A stretch of DNA of 64,000 bases from Listeria monocytogenes (GTDB taxonomy: Bacteria > Bacillota > Bacilli > Lactobacillales > Listeriaceae). The number at the start of each line of letters is the position of its first letter. The stretch's first letter is position 1. Where the stretch lies: positions 2,558,001-2,622,000 of the forward strand of contig NZ_CP168900.1 in assembly GCF_041765605.1 (NCBI RefSeq), in the 5' to 3' direction. The position numbers and the translations under genes are program-made. Shown in pieces: positions 18,686 to 27,636 of the stretch. The notes beneath the pieces were generated by a model. It was not told the DNA's origin and ran no database searches. It was given only the letters and a program-made list of their open reading frames with translations.

Positions 18686-19997
18686 CTAGCATCCCTTCTA
18701 TCATTCCTTGTTGGTTCATTTTTTGTATATGTGCGATGGCTCGCTTCATTTCTATCGTTTTTCCGTAATGAAAAAAACAAACATCTCCGGTTGGATGAGA
18801 TAATTTCCTACCTGCCCTTCCTGAAATTTGAACTAAAGCTGCTTCCGTAAAAATGCGTCCTTCACTTCCAAACACTGCTACTTGCACATCCGTAAAAGTA
18901 ACGCCTCTTTCTAAAATCGTTGTTGTTAATAATAGTTTAATTTTCCCTTCTCGTAGCCACCCCACCTTCTCTTTACGCAACTCATCGGCTGAATGTACTG
19001 TCACTGGGCGATCATAGCCTTTATTTTCCAATGCTTCTGCAAATTTATTCATAGCGTCAATTTCTGGAAAGAAAATTAATGCTGGCTGATTTTTCTGTTC
19101 TACACCATTCATCCATTGAATAAGTTTGGGGGTTATCTCGCCTTTAGCTAGCATCTTTTTCCAAGGGCCAATCCAGCACGTTCTCGGTACAGGCAATTTC
19201 TTTCGGTGGTATCGTCCAGGGATTTTTACGAATTTACGTTTACCTTCTAAACATTCTTCTTGCCACTTTTTCTCAGGTGTAGCTGTAATTATTATGGTGG
19301 AACCTTCTTTTGTTCTGGCTTTCCTAACTGCATACTCTAAAAAAGGATCTTTCGCATAAGGGAAAGCATCCACTTCATCTATAAAAATAACTTGGAATGT
19401 TTCATAAAAGCGAATAAGCTGATGGGTTGTCGCTATCACAAACTGCTCTCCTTGATAGTTATCTTCTGAATCACCATATAAGCAAATCATATCTATACTA
19501 GGAAAAACTGCTTGCAAACGAGGATAAAGTTCTAAACAAACATCCACTCTCGGAGAAGCAACACAAATCCTAAAACCTTGCCGTAAAGCCCAATCCATCC
19601 CTTCAAACATCATCTCGGTTTTTCCAGATCCAGCAACTGCCCATAGGAGCATGTCACTTTTCTCTTTTAAACTAACAACCACAGATTCTGAAGCTTTTTG
19701 TTGTCCTTGTGACAAAATCCCCTCCCATCGCAATAATGCTCTTTCTGTCGCTTTTAATAATCTAACTTCTTGGTAGTAAAGTTTTTGACAACTATTCACG
19801 CGGCCCATAACTATGCAATTTCTACAATAAATACAATTATCTCGCTTGCATGAAGCACAAGACATCTTGCCAAATAAATGAGCATTGGTATTCCCGCATC
19901 GAAAGCATTTATTCGTCTCGATTGCCGCTATTTCCCGTAATTCATCTTTACTCTCTATTTCACGCTCTTGGTATAATCTTCCGGGGAAAATATCCAC
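18678..19997 (-). CDS. comFA: Competence DNA helicase/translocase ComFA
   Basis: Membrane-associated ATPase that helps pull single-stranded DNA into the cytoplasm. The N-terminus has a four-cysteine zinc site (CFRC...CASC, followed by CIYCRNC). The helicase core has Walker A AVAGSGKTEM, the DEVD box IDEVDAFP, TATPEK (motif III) and QISGRAGR (motif VI). The start is GTG at 19995-19997 behind GGGGAGGTG. The 439 residues are close to B. subtilis ComFA. It is the first gene of comFA-comFC. A pair of ComK-type AT boxes lies 54 bp upstream. Confidence 0.94.
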   Translation of the reverse strand: MDIFPGRLYQEREIESKDELREIAAIETNKCFRCGNTNAHLFGKMSCASCKRDNCIYCRNCIVMGRVNSCQKLYYQEVRLLKATERALLRWEGILSQGQQKASESVVVSLKEKSDMLLWAVAGSGKTEMMFEGMDWALRQGFRICVASPRVDVCLELYPRLQAVFPSIDMICLYGDSEDNYQGEQFVIATTHQLIRFYETFQVIFIDEVDAFPYAKDPFLEYAVRKARTKEGSTIIITATPEKKWQEECLEGKRKFVKIPGRYHRKKLPVPRTCWIGPWKKMLAKGEITPKLIQWMNGVEQKNQPALIFFPEIDAMNKFAEALENKGYDRPVTVHSADELRKEKVGWLREGKIKLLLTTTILERGVTFTDVQVAVFGSEGRIFTEAALVQISGRAGRKLSHPTGDVCFFHYGKTIEMKRAIAHIQKMNQQGMIEGMLDD

Positions 19998-20050
19998 CTA
20001 ACTTCACCTCCCCTTAGTTATACACTTTTTCTTTTTTTAGTGCAGAAACG

Positions 20051-20094
20051 AAATGCTTATTTTCACCTGATATATACCACTAAAACAAGCATTT
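20051..20094 (-). promoter_or_regulatory. Candidate ComK box upstream of comFA
   Basis: Two AT boxes, read on the minus strand as AAAT-GCTTG-TTTT (20082-20094) and AAAA-TAAGC-ATTT (20051-20063), each match the ComK half-site AAAA-N5-TTTT with one mismatch and are separated by exactly 18 bp. They sit in a 9-bp perfect inverted repeat GAAATGCTT / AAGCATTTC. An 18-bp spacer is one of the three known ComK arrangements. A TATAAC -10 candidate lies at 20017-20022. Confidence 0.6.
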
Positions 20095-20160
20095 CATCTA
20101 GGAGAAAATACAGCTTTCCACCACCTCAAACTACTGAAAAAACGAATTTACCCTATACGA

Positions 20161-20191
20161 AAAAATCTCCAGCTAAAAAGCTGGAGATTTC
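20161..20191 (-). terminator. Terminator of degU-degV
   Basis: AAATCTCCAGC / GCTGGAGATTT stem with a 6-base loop and a T-run on the minus strand, immediately after the degV stop. Confidence 0.92.
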
Positions 20192-20192
20192 T

Positions 20193-21044
20193 TTATTTTA
20201 TCGACCAAGTTAGTCCAAGCGCGCCTTCACCTAGGTGCGTTCCAATAACTGGTCCAAAGTAACTCAGTTCAAATGTTACTTCTGGGAATTTTGCTTCTAA
20301 TTGCGCAAGCCATGCCTCACCTTTTTCTGGATCATTGCCGTGAATGACATACGCTTTTTCGGCTGTTTTGTTTTGAATGGCTGTTTGCAGAATATCTTCA
20401 ATTCGTTTCAATGCTTTTTTTTGCGTTCGAACTTTTTCAAATAAGACGATTTGTTTATCATTGAAATGAAGAATCGGTTTGATTTGAAGCAAGCTACCAA
20501 CAAGAGCCTGTGCCCCATTCAAACGACCGCCACGTTGTAAGTTATTTAAATCATCTACCATAAAATAAGCATCTTGCGCCTGTTTTATTTTATCTAATTC
20601 TTGAATAATCTTGTCTAGTGGTTCGTTTGCTAAAGCCATTTCAGCTGCTTTAACAGCAAACATTCCTTGCGCCATACAAGAAAGCTCTGAATCATAGGCA
20701 ACTACATTAAGCCCCTCAATTAGCTCTCCTGCTGAAGCTGCATTTTGAAAAGTACCACTAATACCACTGGATAGATGAATACTAATTACAGTGTCAAAAC
20801 CTTGTTCTTTCAGCTGTTCAAACAATTGAATGAATTCTCCCGGGGCAGGTTGAGAGGAAGTTGGGAAATTCTCAGCTTCTTTTACTTTTCGGTAAAAATC
20901 GGCTGCAGACAGTTCCTCACCTTCACGATAAGATTTCCCATCAATTATTACAGAAAGTGGCACGACATTGATTCGTAGCTGCTCTTTCACTTCGTCTGGC
21001 AAATAAGTTGTGCTGTCAGTAACCACTGCTATTTTTTCGTTCAT
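20193..21044 (-). CDS. degV: DegV-family fatty-acid-binding protein
   Basis: DegV/FakB family: a soluble two-domain protein that binds a fatty acid and can present it to a FakA-type kinase. It opens with IAVVTDSTTYLPDEV, the family's DST motif, and has SSQPAPGEF and HLSSGISGTFQ typical of the ligand pocket, with GPVIGTHLGEGALG at the C-terminus. The 283 residues are normal. It lies 20 bp after degU and before the comFA region, as in B. subtilis. Whether it has a regulatory role beyond fatty acid handling is unknown. Confidence 0.92.
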   Translation of the reverse strand: MNEKIAVVTDSTTYLPDEVKEQLRINVVPLSVIIDGKSYREGEELSAADFYRKVKEAENFPTSSQPAPGEFIQLFEQLKEQGFDTVISIHLSSGISGTFQNAASAGELIEGLNVVAYDSELSCMAQGMFAVKAAEMALANEPLDKIIQELDKIKQAQDAYFMVDDLNNLQRGGRLNGAQALVGSLLQIKPILHFNDKQIVLFEKVRTQKKALKRIEDILQTAIQNKTAEKAYVIHGNDPEKGEAWLAQLEAKFPEVTFELSYFGPVIGTHLGEGALGLTWSIK

Positions 21045-21064
21045 ATAGTCCCCCTGAGATTTCT

Positions 21065-21751
21065 TTAGCGAATGTATACCCAGCCGTGCTTGATTGCCGT
21101 TACCACTGCTTGAGTCCTATCATTCACTTTCATTTTTTGTAAAATACTACTCACATGATTTTTTACCGTTTTTTCACTAATGAAAAGTGTTTCCCCAATT
21201 CCGCGGTTACTTTTCCCATCGGTAAGAAGTTGCAATACTTCGCACTCTCTATGCGTTAAGATGTGCAGGGGCATTTTGACTTCTGGCTGTTGATATCCAT
21301 AAACACCTTGTGAAGTGTTAGTACTTGCTAGATGGCGGTATTCGCGAATCAATTTAATTGCTACACGTGGATGAATATACGCGCCTCCATTATCAACAAT
21401 TTTAACAGCTTCTACAAGTTCATGAGCATCCATTTCTTTTAATAAATAACCGACTGCTCCAGCTCTAAGCGCTTCTGTTACGTATTCATCTGTATCATGA
21501 ATAGTCAAAACGATTACTTTAATGCTAGGAAATTGACGTACTAACATTTCTGTTGCGTCCAGTCCATTCACAGTTGGCATATTAATATCCATTAAAACAA
21601 TATCTGGTTTATATTCGCGAACTTTTGCTACGATATTCTTACCATTTTCAGCTTCCGCTACAACCTCAAAAGAATCTTCCAACTCTAAAATTCGCTTGAT
21701 ACCTTCGCGAAACAACTGATGATCATCTACAATCATGATTTTGAGTGCCAT
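21065..21751 (-). CDS. degU: Orphan response regulator DegU
   Basis: NarL-family response regulator. The receiver domain has the phospho-acceptor Asp55 in IVLMDINMP, and the C-terminal LuxR-type helix-turn-helix includes [40 protein letters not shown] in overlapping pieces. In Listeria DegU controls flagellar and virulence-related genes and is known to lack its cognate kinase DegS; the sequence agrees, since upstream lies a divergent yvyE and no kinase gene. AGGAGGAG precedes the ATG. Possible promoter TTGCCA-N16-TATAAG lies about 90 bp upstream. Confidence 0.95.
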   Translation of the reverse strand: MALKIMIVDDHQLFREGIKRILELEDSFEVVAEAENGKNIVAKVREYKPDIVLMDINMPTVNGLDATEMLVRQFPSIKVIVLTIHDTDEYVTEALRAGAVGYLLKEMDAHELVEAVKIVDNGGAYIHPRVAIKLIREYRHLASTNTSQGVYGYQQPEVKMPLHILTHRECEVLQLLTDGKSNRGIGETLFISEKTVKNHVSSILQKMKVNDRTQAVVTAIKHGWVYIR

Positions 21752-21840
21752 AATGACTACTCCTCCTTCACTTATCTAATTACACCAAGCCTCTTTGCAA
21801 TCGAAAACATCATCCTTTTTAAGTAGCAAAACCGCTTAAC

Positions 21841-21868
21841 CTTATAATCCCTGCCATAAAATTGGCAA
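21841..21868 (-). promoter_or_regulatory. Sigma-A promoter candidate for degU in the divergent degU/yvyE region
   Basis: TTGCCA (21863-21868), a 16-bp spacer and TATAAG (21841-21846) on the minus strand. A second TATAAT lies further upstream without a -35. The rest of the 384-bp divergent region is AT-rich and holds no gene; TAAAAT just before yvyE may serve the plus strand. Confidence 0.5.
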
Positions 21869-22135
21869 TTAAACATTTCTCTTTTAAGTACTATTTACTC
21901 AAACTTACCTATTTTCAACACAAACTACAACTTAATTATACTCTATAACCTAAGAAAATTACTCCTATATGCCTATAAAATGTAATTGAAAACCAGTCTA
22001 AAGTAATAGTAGTTTTTATTATAACACGAATTTGCCGTCACTTCACCCACCGCACTTAGAAAAATATCTATACAATCGCTTTGCTTTCGGATAAAATAAA
22101 AGCAGGCTGAATGCATCAACTTATGGAGGTTCCTT

Positions 22136-22771
22136 ATGTTGGATCATTATTTAACCATCCATAGTGATGGAAAACACGAAATAATTATTGAAAAATCTCG
22201 CTTTATTTGCCATATTAAGCGAGTTACTACAGAAAATGAAGCACAAAGCTTTATTCAAGCAATCAAAAAAGAGCACCGTGATGCTACCCATAATTGTTCT
22301 GCCTATATTATAGGAGAAAATGACCAATTTCAAAAAGCACATGATGACGGAGAACCAAGTGGCACAGCTGGCGTTCCTATGCTAGAGGTTTTAAAAAAGA
22401 AATCTTTAAAAAATGTCGCCGCAGTAGTTACTCGCTATTTTGGAGGAACGAAATTAGGTGCAGGCGGCCTAGTTCGCGCTTACGGTAGTGCTGTTAGTGA
22501 AGCTATTCAAGCAATTGGTATTGTCGAATGCAAATTAGCCACTATTGTTGAATGCTCTTTCGCCTATCCACTTTTAGGGAAAATCGAAAATGCTCTTGAG
22601 CAAAAAGAATATCAAATCGACCAAAAGGAGTTCACTGAAAAAGTAGTACTTCATATTTTTGTTGATAACGATGAATTACAAGATTTTGTCAACTGGATCA
22701 CCGAGCTTTCAAATGGTCAACTTGAATACAAAGAGGGACCACAAAAATATAGAGAAAAGGATGTCACTTAG
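22136..22771 (+). CDS. yvyE: YigZ/IMPACT-family protein YvyE
   Basis: IMPACT/YigZ family protein of unknown biochemical role. The N-terminal domain has the family signature: SRFICHIKRV, HNCSAYIIG, DDGEPSGTAGVPMLEVL and RYFGGTKLGAGGLVRAY; the C-terminal 70 residues are the DUF1949 ferredoxin-like domain. It is the first gene on the plus strand, divergent from degU, with GGAGG before the ATG. Its stop is one base before the next gene, so the two form an operon. B. subtilis yvyE lies next to degS-degU as well. Confidence 0.92.
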   Translation: MLDHYLTIHSDGKHEIIIEKSRFICHIKRVTTENEAQSFIQAIKKEHRDATHNCSAYIIGENDQFQKAHDDGEPSGTAGVPMLEVLKKKSLKNVAAVVTRYFGGTKLGAGGLVRAYGSAVSEAIQAIGIVECKLATIVECSFAYPLLGKIENALEQKEYQIDQKEFTEKVVLHIFVDNDELQDFVNWITELSNGQLEYKEGPQKYREKDVT

Positions 22772-22772
22772 C

Positions 22773-23318
22773 ATGTCCACAAACATATTTATCCAATTAC
22801 CAGATAGTATTTCTACCGAACGAACCATTTTAAGAAAAACTTCCATTGCAGATGCTACTACATTATTTGATATTTGGTCTGACGATGAGGTAGCTCAGTT
22901 TATGAACATCGAAAAATTCTCAACTATTTTACAAGCGGAAGAAATGATTCAAGCAATCGAAAACGAACCGACTGCTTGCAGATACACCATTTTTACAACG
23001 GAAGATTCTTTACATGCCATCGGTTCACTTGGAATTAATGATATTAATAAAACGAACCAGACAATTGAAATCGGCTATGAACTAGCAAAAAGTCATTGGC
23101 GCCAAGGTTTTATGTTTGAAATTTTGACAACTTTTTTAACAACTGTAAAACCGTATCTTCCTTATAAAATGATCACAGCCAAAGTTTTACCAGAAAATAC
23201 GGCTTCCACCAAACTACTGAAAAAGCTAGGTTTTGAGCTTATAACAACAGGGCAAGAACTAGATTTACATTCTGGGAAAATTTGTGAAATCAGTAATTAT
23301 CAAATGCTACTGAATTAG
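22773..23318 (+). CDS. GNAT-family N-acetyltransferase (RimJ/RimL type)
   Basis: An acetyltransferase of the GNAT superfamily; substrate unknown. TERTILRKTSIADATTLF begins the fold as in RimJ/RimL enzymes, IGSLGINDINKTNQTIEIGYELA forms the central strands, and ENTASTKLLKKLGFE is the acetyl-CoA-site helix typical of this subgroup. I start at the ATG at 22773, one base after the yvyE stop, with AAGGA upstream; the longer frame lies inside yvyE. The length is 181 residues. Confidence 0.85.
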   Translation: MSTNIFIQLPDSISTERTILRKTSIADATTLFDIWSDDEVAQFMNIEKFSTILQAEEMIQAIENEPTACRYTIFTTEDSLHAIGSLGINDINKTNQTIEIGYELAKSHWRQGFMFEILTTFLTTVKPYLPYKMITAKVLPENTASTKLLKKLGFELITTGQELDLHSGKICEISNYQMLLN

Positions 23319-23379
23319 GACAAATATTACATTTTTGAAAGATATCATCTTTTTTGTATTTTTTTTCGAGTAATTTCTG

Positions 23380-23457
23380 TATAATAACATCAAAGTTTAA
23401 AAATTAAAGAAACCGTAAATCGGGCGTAACATTCTTTAGTTCAACAAATGATACAAT
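23380..23457 (+). promoter_or_regulatory. Two possible promoters of the LCP gene
   Basis: TATAAT at 23380-23385 and an extended -10 TGA-TACAAT at 23449-23457, neither with a strong -35. They lie about 110 and 40 bp before the ATG. Confidence 0.4.
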
Positions 23458-23493
23458 AAAACTTAGAAAAGTGACTATAAGGAGAATTAATAT

Positions 23494-24552
23494 ATGAATA
23501 AAGGCACTGATGATAGCCGAAGAAGCAGCAAGAAATACAAACGTAGAAGAAAAATTTTATTCTGGATTCTAATCCCTGTAATGTGTTTAGTACTTGCAGG
23601 AGTCGGATACGGCACTTACCTTTTTAGTAAAACAAAACTCGCAGCCGATAACTCTTATGATAATGTAAGAAACGGAAAAGCCTCTACACTAAGAACAAAT
23701 GACGTTGAACCTATAAAAGATAGTTTCTCTATTTTAATTATTGGTGTTGATACAAGTACTACTCGGGCAGCAAATGGTAACCCTCGAAGTGACTCACTAA
23801 TCTTAGCGACATTTAATGTCAAAGATGCACGCGTAGAGATGACAAGTATCCCTCGTGATTCTTATGTTCATATTGAAGATTCTGCGAAAGAAATTGATAA
23901 GTATACTAAAATTAACGCAGCTCATGCCTACGGTGGTCCAGAACTTACAATGAAAACAGTAGAAGAAGAATTTAAGATTCCAATTGATTACTATGTTCGT
24001 TTTGACTTCGATGCATTCCTTAAAATTATTGACGCTTTAGACGGAATTGATGTAGATGTTCCAGTAAACTTCACTGAACAAGATTCTAAAGACAATGCTA
24101 ATGCAATCACTCTTAAAAAAGGTCCACAACACCTTAACGCAGAGCAAGCTTTAGCACTCGCTCGTACAAGACACATCGATAGTGATATCGAACGTGGAAA
24201 ACGACAACAATTAATCATTAAATCTATCGTAAGTGAAGCAACATCTGTTTCTTCTGTAAGCAAATATTCCGATATCATTGAAGTTGTTGGAGATAACATG
24301 AAAACCAATTTAACTTTCAACCAAATGCTTTCTATCGCAAAATTTGGAATGACTAATAAAATCGATATTAAATCCCTTAACTTAAAAGGGGATAGCAATC
24401 CAATGGATGGTATTTATTACTACAAACTAAATGAAAGCTCCGTTCAAAGTATTTCAAATGAATTTGCTGATGAACTTGGAATTAAACAACCTTTCCCAGG
24501 TGCAACACCATATTCAGACGAAAGTTCTAGCACAGCGAGCAGTTCAAATTAA
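23494..24552 (+). CDS. LytR-CpsA-Psr (LCP) family wall polymer ligase
   Basis: LCP enzymes transfer undecaprenyl-linked glycopolymers such as wall teichoic acid onto peptidoglycan at the outer face of the membrane. A basic cytoplasmic tail (1-26) is followed by one membrane helix (about 27-50) and an extracellular LCP domain (about 85-260) with the hallmark arginines and aspartates in NGNPRSDSLILATFN, SIPRDSYVHI and RTRHIDSDIERGKRQQ. The 352 residues fit. AAGGAG precedes the ATG. It faces tagO across a shared terminator, which fits a role in teichoic acid attachment. Confidence 0.92.
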   Translation: MNKGTDDSRRSSKKYKRRRKILFWILIPVMCLVLAGVGYGTYLFSKTKLAADNSYDNVRNGKASTLRTNDVEPIKDSFSILIIGVDTSTTRAANGNPRSDSLILATFNVKDARVEMTSIPRDSYVHIEDSAKEIDKYTKINAAHAYGGPELTMKTVEEEFKIPIDYYVRFDFDAFLKIIDALDGIDVDVPVNFTEQDSKDNANAITLKKGPQHLNAEQALALARTRHIDSDIERGKRQQLIIKSIVSEATSVSSVSKYSDIIEVVGDNMKTNLTFNQMLSIAKFGMTNKIDIKSLNLKGDSNPMDGIYYYKLNESSVQSISNEFADELGIKQPFPGATPYSDESSSTASSSN

Positions 24553-24555
24553 AAC

Positions 24556-24590
24556 AAAGACCAACAACTAATAATTAGTTGTTGGTCTTT
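24556..24590. terminator. Bidirectional terminator between the LCP gene and tagO
   Basis: A 17-bp perfect inverted repeat (AAAGACCAACAACTAAT and its complement) with T-runs on both strands, placed between two convergent genes. It overlaps or touches both stop regions. Confidence 0.92.
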
Positions 24591-25643
24591 TTATTTTCGT
24601 TTTCGATGTATTTTTTGAAGTAAATTTAGGATTGGTCTGTAATCTTCGCCAATTAGCCCAATAAATTCCACAATAATTTCAATACTAAAAATTAATAATA
24701 ACAGTAACAACATCGCTCCCCAAGCAGTGGAGAATGAAAATACAAATCCTGTCATAGAAAATAGTAATGCCATACAATAAATGAGTAGTACCGTTTGCTT
24801 TTCTGTAAATCCAAGCGCCATTAACCTATGATGAATATGCGATCTATCCGCAGAAGAAATCGGCATCCGCTCTTTCAATCTCCTTACAATGGCAAAAAAA
24901 GTATCTGATAAAGGTACACCCAAGATAATAAGTGGTACTAATAATGAGATGAACGTAACATTTTTAAAGCCCATCAGCGATAAAACAGCAATCATATAAC
25001 CGAGGAATAGCGCCCCCGTGTCCCCCATAAAAATACTAGCGGGCGGGAAATTATAAATCAAGAATGCTGCAACTGCTGCTACAAGAATTAGCGCAACTGG
25101 AGCAACAAATGCATCTTTCAGAAGTAAAGCCATACCTGCAATGGTCATTAAAGCAATAATAGAAATACCACCTGCGAGACCGTCTAGACCATCAATTAAG
25201 TTTAATGCGTTCACAATTGCTACTATCCAAATAATCGATATTGGAATGGCAAAATAACCAAAGTCCAATTGTCCGTAAAATGGAACGTTAATAAAATTAA
25301 TAGTAATATCTCCCCAAACAGTTACGCAAAGAGCAGCTATAATTTGCCCTAGCATTTTCCATTTTGGCGATAAATCAAAAATATCATCTATAAAACCTGT
25401 CGTGATAATAATTAAAGCTCCGAAATAAATTGGTAAGAAACCCGATTTATCTATTGGGGCCAAAAGCATTCCAACTGAAAAACTTATAAAAATAGCTAAT
25501 CCACCTAAAGTGGCTGTCACTTTCGTGTGTTTATGTCGTTCACGCGGCGTATCAACCGCATTAATCCGGAAAGCAAACTTCCTGATTATTGGTACCATAA
25601 TGATACCAACTGCAAAGCTAATCAATATACTCCATATTAGCAA
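24591..25643 (-). CDS. tagO: Undecaprenyl-phosphate GlcNAc-1-phosphate transferase TagO
   Basis: First enzyme of wall teichoic acid synthesis: moves GlcNAc-1-P from UDP-GlcNAc to undecaprenyl phosphate. About eleven membrane helices; catalytic acidic loops are present as GFIDDIFDL (83-91) and NLIDGLDGLAGG (148-159), plus MGDTGALFLGY and the HIHHRL loop of the family. The start is TTG at 25641-25643 with GGAG upstream. It is last of tagA-menC-tagO, 7 bp after menC. Listeria encodes a second TagO-like protein elsewhere. Confidence 0.92.
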   Translation of the reverse strand: MLIWSILISFAVGIIMVPIIRKFAFRINAVDTPRERHKHTKVTATLGGLAIFISFSVGMLLAPIDKSGFLPIYFGALIIITTGFIDDIFDLSPKWKMLGQIIAALCVTVWGDITINFINVPFYGQLDFGYFAIPISIIWIVAIVNALNLIDGLDGLAGGISIIALMTIAGMALLLKDAFVAPVALILVAAVAAFLIYNFPPASIFMGDTGALFLGYMIAVLSLMGFKNVTFISLLVPLIILGVPLSDTFFAIVRRLKERMPISSADRSHIHHRLMALGFTEKQTVLLIYCMALLFSMTGFVFSFSTAWGAMLLLLLLIFSIEIIVEFIGLIGEDYRPILNLLQKIHRKRK

Positions 25644-25650
25644 TATTTTT

Positions 25651-26775
25651 TCAGCTCCATCCTTTATTTAGCAAAATTCCTTCTGTTGATTTAGTATATT
25701 TTTGTAACACACCTAAATCTAGTGCGACACCAATACCTCGACCGGTTGGCACAGTGATTTTTCCTTGATTTAATATAAATGCTGGTGAAATAATATCTTC
25801 ATTAAAATAGCGATTCGATGCCGAAATATCTCCCGGAAAAGTAAATTCCGCTCTTGCAGCGAGTGCAATATTATGTGCTCTGCCGATACCAGCTTCAAGC
25901 ATGCCTCCACACCAGACTAGCAAATTATTATCACTACAATACTCAGCTATCTTAAGAGCCTCAGACATACCACCAACGCGCGCTAATTTTAAATTAACCG
26001 CCTGACAGCTTCCTAACAAATGCGCTTGTCTTACATCATCTAACGACCTAATATTCTCATCTAAACAAATGCGTGTTGTTAATTTTTCTTGCAGCCAAGC
26101 ATGATCCACAAAATCTTTCGTTCCAAATGGCTGCTCAATCATTTCTAAATGAAAGTGATCTAATTCTTTTAATAAGAAGAAATCTTCTCTATTATACGCT
26201 GAATTCGCATCAGCCATCAAGCTTAGATTAGGAAATTTTTTTCGAACAGCTTCTACAAATTGAATATCTTTGTTAGGCGCGATTTTTAATTTCACTCTTT
26301 CGTAACCCGCATCCACGTATTGACTGACTAACCGGACCAGCGCTTCTGTGTCCTCTTGCAATCCAACACTTACGCCAACCGCAATGGAATCTTTTTCTGC
26401 ACCAATCATTTTAGCTAATGAACACATTTCACTTTTTGCAAACACATCCCAAACAGCAAGTTCCACAGCAGCTTTCGCCATTTCATTACCTTGAATCCAA
26501 CTAAACATCTGATGAATATCTTCAGGAGCATGAATTTCTTTTTGCGCAAGAAGTGGAAGTAAATGCTGTCTCACAATAGAAATAGCAGTGTCTAGCGTCT
26601 CTTCTGTATAATCAGGTAAAGGAAAAGCTTCCAACTCTCCGTAACCACATACACCATTCTCATTCACTAATTCAATAATATAAAAATCCTTACTCTTCAA
26701 TTCTCCATAACTTGTTTTGAACGGAGTAATGAGTGGTAGCTCTGCATGAATTAGTCTTGCTTCTCGAAAATACAT
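25651..26775 (-). CDS. menC: o-Succinylbenzoate synthase (MenC, enolase superfamily)
   Basis: Enolase-superfamily enzyme of menaquinone synthesis that dehydrates SHCHC to o-succinylbenzoate. The catalytic pattern is complete: Lys162 and Lys164 in VKLKI, metal ligands Asp189, Glu214 and Asp239, and Lys263 in NLKLARVGG. These residues also occur in N-acylamino acid racemases, with which this subfamily is promiscuous. The ATG directly abuts the tagA stop (TAAATG), and tagO follows 7 bp later, so it is cotranscribed with two teichoic acid genes, away from any other men gene in this window. Confidence 0.87.
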   Translation of the reverse strand: MYFREARLIHAELPLITPFKTSYGELKSKDFYIIELVNENGVCGYGELEAFPLPDYTEETLDTAISIVRQHLLPLLAQKEIHAPEDIHQMFSWIQGNEMAKAAVELAVWDVFAKSEMCSLAKMIGAEKDSIAVGVSVGLQEDTEALVRLVSQYVDAGYERVKLKIAPNKDIQFVEAVRKKFPNLSLMADANSAYNREDFFLLKELDHFHLEMIEQPFGTKDFVDHAWLQEKLTTRICLDENIRSLDDVRQAHLLGSCQAVNLKLARVGGMSEALKIAEYCSDNNLLVWCGGMLEAGIGRAHNIALAARAEFTFPGDISASNRYFNEDIISPAFILNQGKITVPTGRGIGVALDLGVLQKYTKSTEGILLNKGWS

Positions 26776-27510
26776 TTACTCACCCTTTTTCAAACGCTTG
26801 CGCTCTTTTCTAATGGCAAGCATAAATTGAGGTATTGCAAAAAAACGTCTCCATCTAGAGGGATTAGAAAGAAGTCTATATACCCATTCCAATCTTAATT
26901 TTATCCATATTTTCGGCGCGCGTTTTACATTGTCTGTTAAAACATCGAAACTGCCACCTACTCCAATAAAAATCCCTTTTTCAAAATTAGCAATTTGAGA
27001 CAAAATCCACTTTTCTTGCGCAGGAGAACCTAGAGCCACAAAAATGACATCTGGTTTCGCTAGGAGTATTTCCTTGGCTATCATTTCACTTTCCAATACA
27101 TCAAAATAACCATGATGAACCCCGCAAACAACGGCTTGTGGAAATTTTTCGTTTACTTTTGACTCAACAACTTTACTAATTTCTGGTTTTGCACCTAAAA
27201 AATAACAGCGTAATGGCTTATTTAATAAACCAACCATCGTATCATAACCAGTAACTCGTTCTGTTAAAGGCTCCCCCAGCTTTTCCGACGCCATTATAAT
27301 TCCAATACCATCAGGAACAATATAATCAGCTTGCCGTAAAATTGCTTCGAACTCCTTATCCGTACGAGCATGCATAACAATTTCCGGATTCGCTGTCACA
27401 ACAAAACGGCGCCCCCCGTCCTTCGCTACTGTATAAAGCTCCTCCACAAATCCCGCCTGTGTCGTATTATAAAAAGGTATATTTAAAATTGAAATTTCCT
27501 GCTTATTCAT
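26776..27510 (-). CDS. tagA: N-acetylmannosaminyltransferase TagA (WecG/TagA/CpsF family)
   Basis: Adds ManNAc to GlcNAc-PP-undecaprenol, making the conserved teichoic acid linkage disaccharide. Family features: TANPEIVMHARTD with the catalytic-site Thr-Ala-Asn near 39-41, VPDGIGI with the conserved aspartate, GYDTMVGLL, VALGSPAQEKWI and GVGGSFDVLTDNVKRAP near the C-terminus. The 244 residues are normal. It is the first gene of tagA-menC-tagO. UDP-ManNAc would come from mnaA at 41 kb, so both substrates' genes are in the window. Confidence 0.92.
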   Translation of the reverse strand: MNKQEISILNIPFYNTTQAGFVEELYTVAKDGGRRFVVTANPEIVMHARTDKEFEAILRQADYIVPDGIGIIMASEKLGEPLTERVTGYDTMVGLLNKPLRCYFLGAKPEISKVVESKVNEKFPQAVVCGVHHGYFDVLESEMIAKEILLAKPDVIFVALGSPAQEKWILSQIANFEKGIFIGVGGSFDVLTDNVKRAPKIWIKLRLEWVYRLLSNPSRWRRFFAIPQFMLAIRKERKRLKKGE

Positions 27511-27582
27511 ATGTATCTCCTATAAAACTTTATTATGTATAAGTTTATCATAAAATAAGGATGCTTCCTATTTTTAATGTAT

Positions 27583-27622
27583 AAAAAAGACTGCAAATAG
27601 CATTACGCCATTTGCAGTCTTT
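27583..27622 (-). terminator. Terminator of the 3D-domain protein gene
   Basis: 13-bp stem AAAGACTGCAAAT / ATTTGCAGTCTTT with an 11-base loop and T-run on the minus strand, 15 bp after the stop codon. Confidence 0.92.
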
Positions 27623-27636
27623 CGATATGGAACGAA

